Position numbers and translations under genes: made by a program
Assembly (NCBI GenBank): GCA_016703005.1
Contig: JADJCX010000009.1
Span: 1-64,000 of the forward strand
Length of the DNA stretch: 64,000 nucleotides
Direction: 5' to 3'
From: Flavobacteriales bacterium
Lineage (GTDB): Bacteria; Bacteroidota; Bacteroidia; Flavobacteriales_F; PHOS-HE28
The notes under the pieces: generated by a model
What the model saw: the letters and a program-made list of their open reading frames with translations, nothing else
What the model was told of the DNA's origin: nothing
The model's database searches: none
Part shown: positions 56,048-63,614 of the stretch, one piece after another
Numbering within the stretch: the first letter of the stretch is position 1
Layout: each line of letters starts with the position of its first letter

Positions 56048-58654
56048 TCAGTTCAGCAACGATCCGGCTGCCACAATAGCCGCTTTCAGGCCGCTTGGAT
56101 CCTTTCCACCGGCAGTAGCGAAAAACGCTTGGCCACCGCCGCCACCCTTGATGTGTGGACTGAGCTGCTTGATAATATCGGTCGCCTTGAGCCCTTTGCC
56201 TGCAACCAAACCATCGCCGACCATGACGGCGAGCAAGGCTTTTCCGTCTTGCGAACTGCCCAACACCATCAAGAGATCGGTGTGCTGTTCGCGCATGCGG
56301 AAGGCAAGATCCTTCATGCCTGCAGCGTCCAGATCCACCTCCATGGCGATCAGCTTGGCACCGTTCACGTCGCGGGCCTGTTGCATGATGCTGCCTTGCA
56401 GCGCCGCTACTTTCTCCCGTCCGGCCTTCTCCAACTCTTTCTCCAAGGCAGCGTTGCGATCGAGGAGCTGCTGAACAGCAGCCACAAGATCCGCAGGATG
56501 CTTCAGCAACGTATTCACCTCGTCCAGTTTGCTCAAGCGCTCGTTGATGTAGCGCTCGGCCTCCACGCTCGTGATCGCCTCCAGTCGCCGCACACCAGCG
56601 GCCAAAGCGCCTTCGCTCACAATGCGGAAGGCACCGATCTCGCCGGTGCGCGGCACATGCGTGCCGCCGCAGAGCTCCACGCTCGGACCGAACTTCACCA
56701 CACGCACTTCATCGCCATACTTCTCGCCGAAGAGCGCCATGGCACCCATGGCCTTGGCTTCTGCGATCGGAACGCGCCGCTTGTCCTCGAAGGTCAGGTC
56801 ATCATGGATCATCCCGTTCACCTCCCGTTCTATGGTCGCTATCTCTTCCGCCGTCACCTTGGCGAAGTGGCTGATGTCGAAGCGCAAGCGATCGGGCGCT
56901 ACCAGTGATCCCTTCTGCTCCACGTGCGTGCCAAGGTGCTTGCGCAGGGCATGGTGCAACAAGTGCGTGGCGGTGTGATTGCGCTGCGTGAGTTTGCGGC
57001 GTGAAGCATCCACCTGCGCGGTGAACGTCGCGTTCACATCCGTCGGCACCTGCTTGCAGAAGTGTACGATCAATTGGTTCTCGCGTTTCGTGTCGAGCAC
57101 TTCCACCTTTTCGCTGCCCGCGATCAACCAGCCCTTGTCCCCGACTTGTCCGCCGCCCTCTGCATAGAACGGCGTGCGATCCAGGACGATCTGGAACTGA
57201 TCGCCGCCCTTTCCGCTCATAGCACGATAGCGGAGGATGCGGGCTTCACAACTCAACTCATCGTAGCCAACGAATTCGGTCTCGCCCTTGGCCACTTCCA
57301 CCCAATCGCCGGTAGTGACGGATGTTGCGGCGCGAGAGCGGTCCTTCTGCTTCTTCAATTCCACTTCAAAGCCCTTCATGTCCACATCCCGGCCTTGTTC
57401 ACGGGCCATGAGCTGTGTCAGATCGATCGGAAAGCCGAACGTGTCCAAGAGTTCGAAGGCGCGATGGCCGGGAATCGTTCCTTCCGTCTCTTTCAACGCC
57501 AACTCCAGTCGGCGTGTGCCTTGTTCGAGCGTGCGGAGAAAAGCCTTCTCCTCCTCCATCACCACTGCTTCGATGGTGCCTTGCTGCTTGCACAGTTCGG
57601 GGAATTGCTCACCCATCTGGTCGGCAAGCGTTTTCACCAACTTGTGGATGAAGGGCTCGTTCAGGTCAAGGAAACTGTAGCCATAGCGCACGGCGCGACG
57701 CAGGATGCGACGGATGACATAGCCAGCACCCGTGTTGCTCGGTAACTGACCGTCGGCAATGGCGAAGCTGATAGCGCGCAAGTGATCGGCGATGACGCGC
57801 ATGGCGATGTCGCTCTTCTCGTAGTGCCCATACTGCTGCTTGCACAGCTTGGCGATCGCCTGGATCAACGGCTGGAAGACATCGGTGTCGTAGTTGCTGC
57901 GCTTGCCTTGCAGCACCATGCACAAGCGCTCGAAGCCCATGCCGGTGTCCACATGTTGCGCGGGCAAGGTGTGCAGCGAGCCATCGCTTTTACGCTCGAA
58001 CTGCATGAACACATTGTTCCAGATCTCGATCACCTGTGGGTGGTCGTTGTTCACCAAATCGCGGCCGGGCTTCTGCTTCTTCTCTTCCGCGGTGCGCACA
58101 TCCACATGGATCTCGGTGCACGGTCCGCATGGGCCAGTATCGCCCATCTCCCAGAAGTTGTCCTTGCGGCTGAAGGGCAGGATGCGCTCCTCCGGCATGA
58201 ACTGCTTCCACAGGTCGCGCGTCTCGGTGTCAGCAGGCAGCTTGTCCTTGTCGTCCCCACCGAAGTAAGTGACGTAGATGTTCGACTTGTCGATGCCGTA
58301 CACATCGGTGAGCAGTTCCCACGCCCAATCGATCGCGTCCTTCTTGAAGTAGTCGCCGAAGCTCCAGTTGCCGAGCATCTCGAACATCGTATGGTGGTAC
58401 GTGTCGATGCCCACTTCCTCCAGATCGTTGTGCTTGCCGGAAACGCGCAGGCACTTCTGCGTGTCGGCGATGCGCTTGTGCTGTACGGGACGATTGCCGA
58501 GGAACAGATCCTTGAACTGGTTCATGCCCGCATTGGTGAACATCAACGTCGGGTCATCCTTCACGACCATCGGCGCGCTCGGCACGATGGTGTGACCGTG
58601 TTGTGCGAAGTGATCGAGGAATTTCTGGCGGATCTGTTGGGCGGTGAGCGTCAC
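56048..58654 (-). CDS. alaS: Alanyl-tRNA synthetase
   Basis: Attaches alanine to tRNA-Ala and edits mischarged seryl and glycyl products. The class II catalytic core has GHTIVPSAPMVVKDDPTLMF, RVSGKHNDLEEVG and the tRNA acceptor contacts. The editing domain has RNHTATHLLHHALRK and CGGTHVPRTGEIG, whose Cys/His set binds zinc, and the C-terminal C-Ala domain follows. GTG 58654 begins VTLTAQQIRQKFLDHF, the family N-terminus; no ATG fits. Length is 868. A TATTTTCG box is 20 bases upstream. Confidence 0.97.
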   Translation of the reverse strand: MTLTAQQIRQKFLDHFAQHGHTIVPSAPMVVKDDPTLMFTNAGMNQFKDLFLGNRPVQHKRIADTQKCLRVSGKHNDLEEVGIDTYHHTMFEMLGNWSFGDYFKKDAIDWAWELLTDVYGIDKSNIYVTYFGGDDKDKLPADTETRDLWKQFMPEERILPFSRKDNFWEMGDTGPCGPCTEIHVDVRTAEEKKQKPGRDLVNNDHPQVIEIWNNVFMQFERKSDGSLHTLPAQHVDTGMGFERLCMVLQGKRSNYDTDVFQPLIQAIAKLCKQQYGHYEKSDIAMRVIADHLRAISFAIADGQLPSNTGAGYVIRRILRRAVRYGYSFLDLNEPFIHKLVKTLADQMGEQFPELCKQQGTIEAVVMEEEKAFLRTLEQGTRRLELALKETEGTIPGHRAFELLDTFGFPIDLTQLMAREQGRDVDMKGFEVELKKQKDRSRAATSVTTGDWVEVAKGETEFVGYDELSCEARILRYRAMSGKGGDQFQIVLDRTPFYAEGGGQVGDKGWLIAGSEKVEVLDTKRENQLIVHFCKQVPTDVNATFTAQVDASRRKLTQRNHTATHLLHHALRKHLGTHVEQKGSLVAPDRLRFDISHFAKVTAEEIATIEREVNGMIHDDLTFEDKRRVPIAEAKAMGAMALFGEKYGDEVRVVKFGPSVELCGGTHVPRTGEIGAFRIVSEGALAAGVRRLEAITSVEAERYINERLSKLDEVNTLLKHPADLVAAVQQLLDRNAALEKELEKAGREKVAALQGSIMQQARDVNGAKLIAMEVDLDAAGMKDLAFRMREQHTDLLMVLGSSQDGKALLAVMVGDGLVAGKGLKATDIIKQLSPHIKGGGGGQAFFATAGGKDPSGLKAAIVAAGSLLN

Positions 58655-58674
58655 GGGGCGGTTGAAAAGGTCCG

Positions 58675-58682
58675 CGAAAATA
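58675..58682 (-). promoter_or_regulatory. -7 promoter box (TATTTTCG) for alaS
   Basis: Minus-strand consensus element 20 bases before GTG 58654; it is divergent from the M23 peptidase promoter ten bases away. Confidence 0.55.
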
Positions 58683-58692
58683 GGCCGAGGCT

Positions 58693-58700
58693 TATCTTCA
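58693..58700 (+). promoter_or_regulatory. -7 promoter box (TATCTTCA) for the M23 peptidase
   Basis: Near-consensus element 15 bases before ATG 58716. Confidence 0.5.
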
Positions 58701-58715
58701 CGCCGCTTCATTCCG

Positions 58716-59687
58716 ATGCCCGAGCACAAGTACCGATTCAACCCGAAGACGCTGGCGTATGAGCGCATCAAGCTCACGCCGTGGCAGCGCGTAAGGCGCG
58801 TGCTCTTCGTGCTGTTGCCGGGCTTGCTGGTGGGCGCCATCGCCTTCGCCACGCTTTATTCGTTGGTCGATTCGCCGAAGGAGGCCAGCCTACGCCGCGA
58901 GAATGAGCAATTGCTCGCCCAATACGTGTTGCTGAACCGCCAGATGGAGGAGATCGAGGGTGTGCTGTACGATGTGCGCCGCCGCGATGACAACATCTAT
59001 CGCGTCATCTTCGAGGCCGATCCGATCCCGGCGGAAGTCAGGCAAGCGGGATCAGGGGGTATTGATCGGTATCAGGGACTGAAGGGCTATGCCAGCAGCG
59101 ATCGCGTGATCGAAACGCGGCGTCGACTGGACAAGATCGCCAAGCAGATGGTGGTGCAGAGCGTGAGCTTCGATGAAGTGGCCGCGCTCGCTATGCGCAA
59201 ACAGGAGATGCTTGCCAGCATCCCGGCGATACAGCCGATCAGCAACGAAGACCTCACCATGATCAGCAGCGGCTTCGGTGAACGTGTTCATCCCATCCAC
59301 AAAATCGTGAAGTTCCATGCCGGCATGGACTTCACCGCACCGGTGGGTAAGGAGATCTACGCGACCGGCGATGGAGTTGTCGACTATGCCGACTACGGTA
59401 CGAATGGCTATGGCATCCATGTGATCATCGACCATGGCTTCGACTATCAAACACTATATGGCCACCTCAGTGCGCTGAAGGTGCGCCGGGGCCAACGTGT
59501 AAAACGCGGCGATGTGATCGGCGTGGTGGGCAACACGGGCCTCAGCGCCGGCCCGCACCTGCATTACGAAGTGCACAAGAACGGCGAACCCATCGACCCA
59601 GCGAATTACTTCTTCAACGACCTCACGGCCGAGGAGTACGCTCGCATGTTGGAGATCTCGCGCAATGCGAGCCAGTCGCTGGATTGA
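58716..59687 (+). CDS. M23 family metallopeptidase
   Basis: A 323-residue periplasmic endopeptidase anchored by an N-terminal helix (VLFVLLPGLLVGAIAFATLYS). A coiled stretch (SLRRENEQLLAQYVLLNRQM) and a linker precede the LytM domain at about residues 205-310. The zinc ligands are intact: HAGMDF and HLHYEV, with YGHL between. It probably cuts peptidoglycan cross-links. The gene is divergent from alaS, a conserved pairing in the phylum. Confidence 0.92.
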   Translation: MPEHKYRFNPKTLAYERIKLTPWQRVRRVLFVLLPGLLVGAIAFATLYSLVDSPKEASLRRENEQLLAQYVLLNRQMEEIEGVLYDVRRRDDNIYRVIFEADPIPAEVRQAGSGGIDRYQGLKGYASSDRVIETRRRLDKIAKQMVVQSVSFDEVAALAMRKQEMLASIPAIQPISNEDLTMISSGFGERVHPIHKIVKFHAGMDFTAPVGKEIYATGDGVVDYADYGTNGYGIHVIIDHGFDYQTLYGHLSALKVRRGQRVKRGDVIGVVGNTGLSAGPHLHYEVHKNGEPIDPANYFFNDLTAEEYARMLEISRNASQSLD

Positions 59688-59720
59688 TGAACTGCACGAT
59701 GAGGATTGTCACACGCCGGA

Positions 59721-59728
59721 TACTTTCG
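59721..59728 (+). promoter_or_regulatory. -7 promoter box (TACTTTCG) for the MerR gene
   Basis: Consensus element only five bases before ATG 59734, implying a leaderless or near-leaderless transcript. Confidence 0.55.
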
Positions 59729-59733
59729 CGCGC

Positions 59734-60084
59734 ATGCCGCTGAAGCCGAAAACGATCGGAAAGTTCTATTGGACGATCGGCGAAGTATCGAGCGAGCTGG
59801 GCGTTACCGCCACGCAGATCCGTTTCTGGGAACGCCAATTCGGCAAGCCCAACCCGAAGCGCGATGCCAAAGGCGACCGCCTCTACACCGCTGAAGAAAA
59901 GGCCGTGGTGCGCGAGGTGCGCGATCTATTGAAAACCAAGGGCCACACTATCGAAGGTGCGAAGACTGCGTTGCGCGGGAAGTCGCGCGTGCAGGAGGCC
60001 TCGCCCGATCTACGCGACAAGCTCCTCGATATCCGCAACCAACTCGTTGCACTGAAAGTTCTGCTGGAGCGCAATCAGCAGTAA
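59734..60084 (+). CDS. MerR family transcriptional regulator
   Basis: A 116-residue DNA-binding protein. The winged helix-turn-helix (FYWTIGEVSSELGVTATQIR, FWERQFG) opens at residue 10, and GDRLYTAEEKAVVREVRDLL followed by a coiled dimerisation helix fills the rest. There is no effector-binding domain and no Cys for metal, so the inducer is unknown. Its 3' end overlaps the convergent hldD by ten bases. Confidence 0.9.
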   Translation: MPLKPKTIGKFYWTIGEVSSELGVTATQIRFWERQFGKPNPKRDAKGDRLYTAEEKAVVREVRDLLKTKGHTIEGAKTALRGKSRVQEASPDLRDKLLDIRNQLVALKVLLERNQQ

Positions 60085-61040
60085 GCGGCCTTCAGCAGAT
60101 AGTTGCCGACGTAGTCGGCCACACCTTCCTCCAACGTGTGGAAGGGCTTGTCGTAACCGGCGGCGCGCAGTTTTTCCATCCGTGCTTCGGTGAAGTACTG
60201 GTATTTGTCACGGATGTCGATCGGTGTGTCGATGAAGGTGATGTGCTCCTCCTTCCCCATCGCCTTGAAGGTGGCGCGTGTGAGGTCGAGGAAGGTGCGC
60301 GCTTTGCCGCTGCCGAGGTTGTAGATCGCGGGGTGCTTGCGCGTTTCCATCAGCCAGATGCACACGTTGCACAGGTCCTTCACGTACACGAAGTCGCGCA
60401 GTTGCTCGCCGTCCTTGTACTCAGGCTTATGGCTACGGAAGAGCTTCACTTCCCCCTTCTCGCGCACTTGGTTGAAGGCGTGGTAGATGACGCTGGCCAT
60501 GCGTGCCTTGTGGTACTCGTTCGGGCCATACACATTGAAAAACTTCAGGCCGGCCCAGAAGAACGGCGTGCGTTCCTGCTTCAGCACCCACTGATCGAAT
60601 TCGTTCTTGCTGGCACCGTACGGATTGAGCGGCTTCAGCTTCGGGATCAATGCGTGGTCGTCGTCGTACCCGAATTCACCTTCACCGTATGTGGCTGCGC
60701 TGCTGGCGTACACCAAGGGGATCTGGTACTTCGTGCACCGCTCCCACACCGCCTTGCTGTAGTTCACGTTCAGTTCATCGAACACCGCCTTGTCGAACTC
60801 CGTGGTGTCAGTGCGTGCTCCCAAATGGAAGATGAATTGCACCAGCTTCTGGTTCGCGTCCAGCCATTTCGGAAAGTCGCGGCGTTCCACCCGTGCCGTC
60901 AACTTCTTCCCCAGCAGGTTCGGGGCCTTATCGATGCGCGAGAAATCGTCCACCGCCACCAGATCCTGCCAGCCTTGGCGTTGTAATTCGCCCAACAAGC
61001 AACTGCCTATGAAGCCCGCGGCGCCAGTAACGATGATCAT
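60075..61040 (-). CDS. hldD: ADP-L-glycero-D-manno-heptose-6-epimerase
   Basis: Epimerises ADP-heptose for the LPS inner core. The N-terminal NAD(P) site is TGAAGFIGS. The catalytic block has ASSAATYGEGEFGYDD and NPYGASKNEFDQWVL, the Tyr-x3-Lys pair of the short-chain dehydrogenase fold. FFNVYGPNEYHKARMASV is characteristic of HldD/RfaD. Length 321 matches. The presence of the enzyme implies heptose-containing LPS. The start region lies in a palindrome carrying divergent promoters. Confidence 0.95.
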   Translation of the reverse strand: MIIVTGAAGFIGSCLLGELQRQGWQDLVAVDDFSRIDKAPNLLGKKLTARVERRDFPKWLDANQKLVQFIFHLGARTDTTEFDKAVFDELNVNYSKAVWERCTKYQIPLVYASSAATYGEGEFGYDDDHALIPKLKPLNPYGASKNEFDQWVLKQERTPFFWAGLKFFNVYGPNEYHKARMASVIYHAFNQVREKGEVKLFRSHKPEYKDGEQLRDFVYVKDLCNVCIWLMETRKHPAIYNLGSGKARTFLDLTRATFKAMGKEEHITFIDTPIDIRDKYQYFTEARMEKLRAAGYDKPFHTLEEGVADYVGNYLLKAAYC

Positions 61041-61049
61041 GGCGCGAAA

Positions 61050-61077
61050 GTAGGGGCGACGATATCGTCGCCCCTAC
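61050..61077. promoter_or_regulatory. Perfect palindrome spanning divergent promoters of hldD and the PTPS gene
   Basis: Two 14-base arms (GTAGGGGCGACGAT and its exact complement) meet with no spacer. Each end lies in a -7 element: TACTTTCG on the minus strand (61045-61052, hldD) and TACCTTCG on the plus strand (61075-61082, PTPS gene). Such a site suits binding by a symmetric dimeric regulator or is an interspersed palindromic repeat; a shorter relative lies at 62192-62211. Confidence 0.75.
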
Positions 61078-61104
61078 CTTCGCCGACCTTCTTACCAAGG
61101 CCAG

Positions 61105-61524
61105 ATGCCCACTGTTTTCATCACCCGACGCGAGCGTTTCAGCGCTGCGCACAAACTGACCCGAGCGGACTGGACCGCGGAGAAGAACATGGCCGTGTTC
61201 GGCAAGTGCAGCAACCCCAATTGGCACGGCCATAACTACGAACTATGGGTTACGGTGAAGGGCGAACCCAGCGCCGAGACCGGATTCGTTGCTGATCTGT
61301 CGTTGATCGGCGGCATCATCAAGGAACGCGTGATCGATCTGGTGGACCACAAGAACATCGATATGGATGTGCCTTTCATGAAGGGCAAGTTCAGCAGCAC
61401 CGAGAACCTGGCCGTGGCGTTCTGGAACGAACTGGCGACTCCCATCAACGCGCTGGGTTGTACGTTGCATTGTGTGAAGCTGCAAGAGACCGAGAACAAC
61501 AGCGTGGAGTACTACGGAAACTGA
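61105..61524 (+). CDS. 6-pyruvoyl tetrahydropterin synthase/QueD family protein
   Basis: A 139-residue zinc enzyme converting dihydroneopterin triphosphate. The zinc ligands are the His in FSAAHKL and the HGH of CSNPNWHGHNYELW. The Cys sits six residues before HGH, as in animal PTPS (CxxxxxHGH); E. coli QueD has CxxxHGH. LVDHKNIDMDVPF and the acidic KLQETENN region complete the catalytic site. So 6-pyruvoyl-tetrahydropterin formation is at least as likely as queuosine synthesis. It is followed by folE after one base, which makes the substrate. Confidence 0.9.
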   Translation: MPTVFITRRERFSAAHKLTRADWTAEKNMAVFGKCSNPNWHGHNYELWVTVKGEPSAETGFVADLSLIGGIIKERVIDLVDHKNIDMDVPFMKGKFSSTENLAVAFWNELATPINALGCTLHCVKLQETENNSVEYYGN

Positions 61525-61525
61525 T

Positions 61526-62188
61526 ATGGCGAAGCGCTCCTCCCCGACCAAACAACGCGGTACAGCCACGTTGAGCAACGACGCCAATGAGGGATACGAG
61601 CGCATTGACATGTACGATGCCAAGCGCATCGCAAGCATTGGCGACCACTACGGCGATATCCTGAAACAGATCGGCGAAGACCCGAAGCGCGAAGGCTTGA
61701 AGCAGACGCCGGAGCGTGTGGCCAAAGCGCTGCAATACCTCACGCACGGCTATGACCTGGATCCCGCTGCCATCCTCAAAGGCGCGATCTTCCACGAGAA
61801 GTATTCGCAAATGGTGATCGTGAAGGACATCGAGGTGTACAGCCTCTGCGAACACCATATGCTCCCCTTCTTCGGCAAAGCACATGTGGCCTACATCCCC
61901 AACGGGCGGATCGTCGGCCTGAGTAAGATCCCCCGGGTGGTGGATGCGTTCGCCCGGCGCTTGCAAGTGCAGGAACGCCTCACCGACCAGATCCGCGACT
62001 GCATCCACGATGCCTTGAAGCCGCTCGGCGTGGCCGTGGTGATGGAATGCGACCACCTGTGCATGCGCATGCGTGGGGTGCAGAAACAGAACAGCGTTAC
62101 CACTACCTCCGCATTCACCGGAGTGTTCCTCAACAGCGACCGCACGCGGAAAGAATTCATCGAACTTATCGGCAGTAAGCTCCATTAG
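61526..62188 (+). CDS. folE: GTP cyclohydrolase I
   Basis: Opens GTP to dihydroneopterin triphosphate, entering folate and pterin synthesis. The zinc site has CEHHMLPFFGKAHVAYIPNG with a second Cys in DHLCMRMRGV. LSKIPRVVDAFARRLQVQERLT and the catalytic HxH context are conserved. An N-terminal extension of about 30 residues (SSPTKQRGTATLSNDANEG) is longer than usual. Length is 220. It forms an operon with the upstream PTPS-like gene. Confidence 0.96.
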   Translation: MAKRSSPTKQRGTATLSNDANEGYERIDMYDAKRIASIGDHYGDILKQIGEDPKREGLKQTPERVAKALQYLTHGYDLDPAAILKGAIFHEKYSQMVIVKDIEVYSLCEHHMLPFFGKAHVAYIPNGRIVGLSKIPRVVDAFARRLQVQERLTDQIRDCIHDALKPLGVAVVMECDHLCMRMRGVQKQNSVTTTSAFTGVFLNSDRTRKEFIELIGSKLH

Positions 62189-62191
62189 CAT

Positions 62192-62211
62192 GGGCGCGAG
62201 ATCTCGCGCCC
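62192..62211. repeat. Perfect GC-rich palindrome between folE and fabD
   Basis: Arms GGGCGCGAGA and its exact complement form a 20-base palindrome four bases after the folE stop. It resembles the 28-base palindrome at 61050-61077 in its GGGGCG ends. It may be a repeat or a weak terminator; there is no T run. Confidence 0.6.
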
Positions 62212-62225
62212 CAACAACAACGATC

Positions 62226-63098
62226 ATGACAGCGTACGTATTCCCCGGACAAGGCAGCCAGTTCCCCGGCATGGGCAAGGACCTTTACGACAGCGACGGC
62301 AACGCGCGCATCTGGTTCGAGCACGCCAACGACACGCTCGGCTTCAACATCACCGACATCATGTTCAAGGGTTCCGATGAGGACCTGCGGCAGACGCGCG
62401 TGACGCAACCAGCGATCTTCCTGCACAGCGTGATCAAGGCCAAGGTGCTGGGCGACGCGTTCCAACCCACCATGGTCGCCGGGCACTCACTGGGCGAATT
62501 CAGCGCGCTCATGGCAACAGGTGCCATGGAATTCACTGGCGGTTTGAAGCTGGTGGCCGCGCGTGCGAACGCCATGCAGCGTGCTTGCGAGATGCAATCA
62601 GGCACCATGGCCGCCATCATCGGCATGGAAGACGCCAAGGTGGAAGAGATCTGCGCCACGATCCCCGGTGTGGTACCAGCGAACTACAACTGCCCCGGCC
62701 AATTGGTGATCAGCGGAACGCTGGAAGCGGTGACCAAGGCCTGCGAAGTCATCAAGGCAGCCGGCGCCAAGCGTGCGCTCATCCTACAAGTAGGTGGCGC
62801 CTTCCACAGTCCGCTGATGGAACCTGCCCGCGCCGAGTTGGAAACAGCCATCGCTTACACGCCGATCGTGAACCCGCGTTGCCCGATCTACCAGAACGTG
62901 GACGCACACCCGCGCAAGGACCCCGCCCGCATCAAGGCCAACCTGATCGCGCAACTCACCGCGCCGGTGCGGTGGACACAGACCATGCAGAACATGCTCA
63001 CAGATGGCGCCACCAAAGTGGTGGAAGTCGGGCCCGGCACCGTGCTGCAAGGTCTATTCAAGAAGGTGAGCAAGGAAGTGGAGGCGGTGGGGGCGTGA
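62226..63098 (+). CDS. fabD: Malonyl CoA-acyl carrier protein transacylase
   Basis: Loads malonyl groups onto ACP for fatty acid synthesis. The N-terminal GQGSQFPGMG, nucleophile elbow GHSLGEFSAL and catalytic His in GGAFHSPLM are in place. A conserved Arg/Gln set (VTQPAIFLHS, EVGPGTVLQGL) is also present. Length 290 matches. ATG 62226 (MTAYVFPGQG) is certain; the longer frame upstream overlaps folE. Its stop overlaps the next ATG (GTGATG). Confidence 0.96.
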   Translation: MTAYVFPGQGSQFPGMGKDLYDSDGNARIWFEHANDTLGFNITDIMFKGSDEDLRQTRVTQPAIFLHSVIKAKVLGDAFQPTMVAGHSLGEFSALMATGAMEFTGGLKLVAARANAMQRACEMQSGTMAAIIGMEDAKVEEICATIPGVVPANYNCPGQLVISGTLEAVTKACEVIKAAGAKRALILQVGGAFHSPLMEPARAELETAIAYTPIVNPRCPIYQNVDAHPRKDPARIKANLIAQLTAPVRWTQTMQNMLTDGATKVVEVGPGTVLQGLFKKVSKEVEAVGA

Positions 63099-63520
63099 TG
63101 TCTCTGACCGCGCTCCTTTCCGTCAGGGGAGTTTTTTCTCTCGCGGTTATTGCGTTTTCGCTAATGCTGTTGTATTCCTCTTGGGGCAACTATCAAGCTT
63201 TTCTTGTCCAGGAACAAGGGGAAGAGGTGACCGTGACGGTCGTGGAAAACGATGCGCTCTTCAGGCGAAGGCCTGCCCCCAGACGTTGGCACCGAGGTGC
63301 AGTCACGATCACGGTTTCACTCGATGGGGAAAGACTACCAATGCGGGTAGAAAGGCGCGATAAAGAACAGTATTCCATCGGCGCTCGTGTATTGGTAAAG
63401 CACGCCAAAGGAGACAAGAAGCTGATCGCAATGTCGAACGATCATCGAGCGAATGCCTTGGCTGCCCTAGTAAGTGCCATCCTGGTAGTCGTTCTCCTTT
63501 GGTTCGGGTTGCGCCGCTGA
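63098..63520 (+). CDS. Small membrane protein, unknown function
   Basis: A 140-residue protein with an N-terminal helix (GVFSLAVIAFSLMLLY), a basic beta-rich middle (VTVTVVENDALFRRRPAP, KGAVTITVSLDGERL-like) and a C-terminal helix (ALAALVSAILVVVLLWFGL). The middle is DUF3592-like in layout, which is a guess. ATG 63098 overlaps the fabD stop, so it is translationally coupled. Codon use is more AT-rich than fabD, which may hint at a different history. Confidence 0.6.
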   Translation: MSLTALLSVRGVFSLAVIAFSLMLLYSSWGNYQAFLVQEQGEEVTVTVVENDALFRRRPAPRRWHRGAVTITVSLDGERLPMRVERRDKEQYSIGARVLVKHAKGDKKLIAMSNDHRANALAALVSAILVVVLLWFGLRR

Positions 63521-63614
63521 GGCCGGGACTGTTATCCGCATACCCCTTCAGCATCCTTTAATGACGCGCATTCCAACCGGCGCAAGGACCCGAGAAGGTA
63601 AATGGCCGGTAAGA

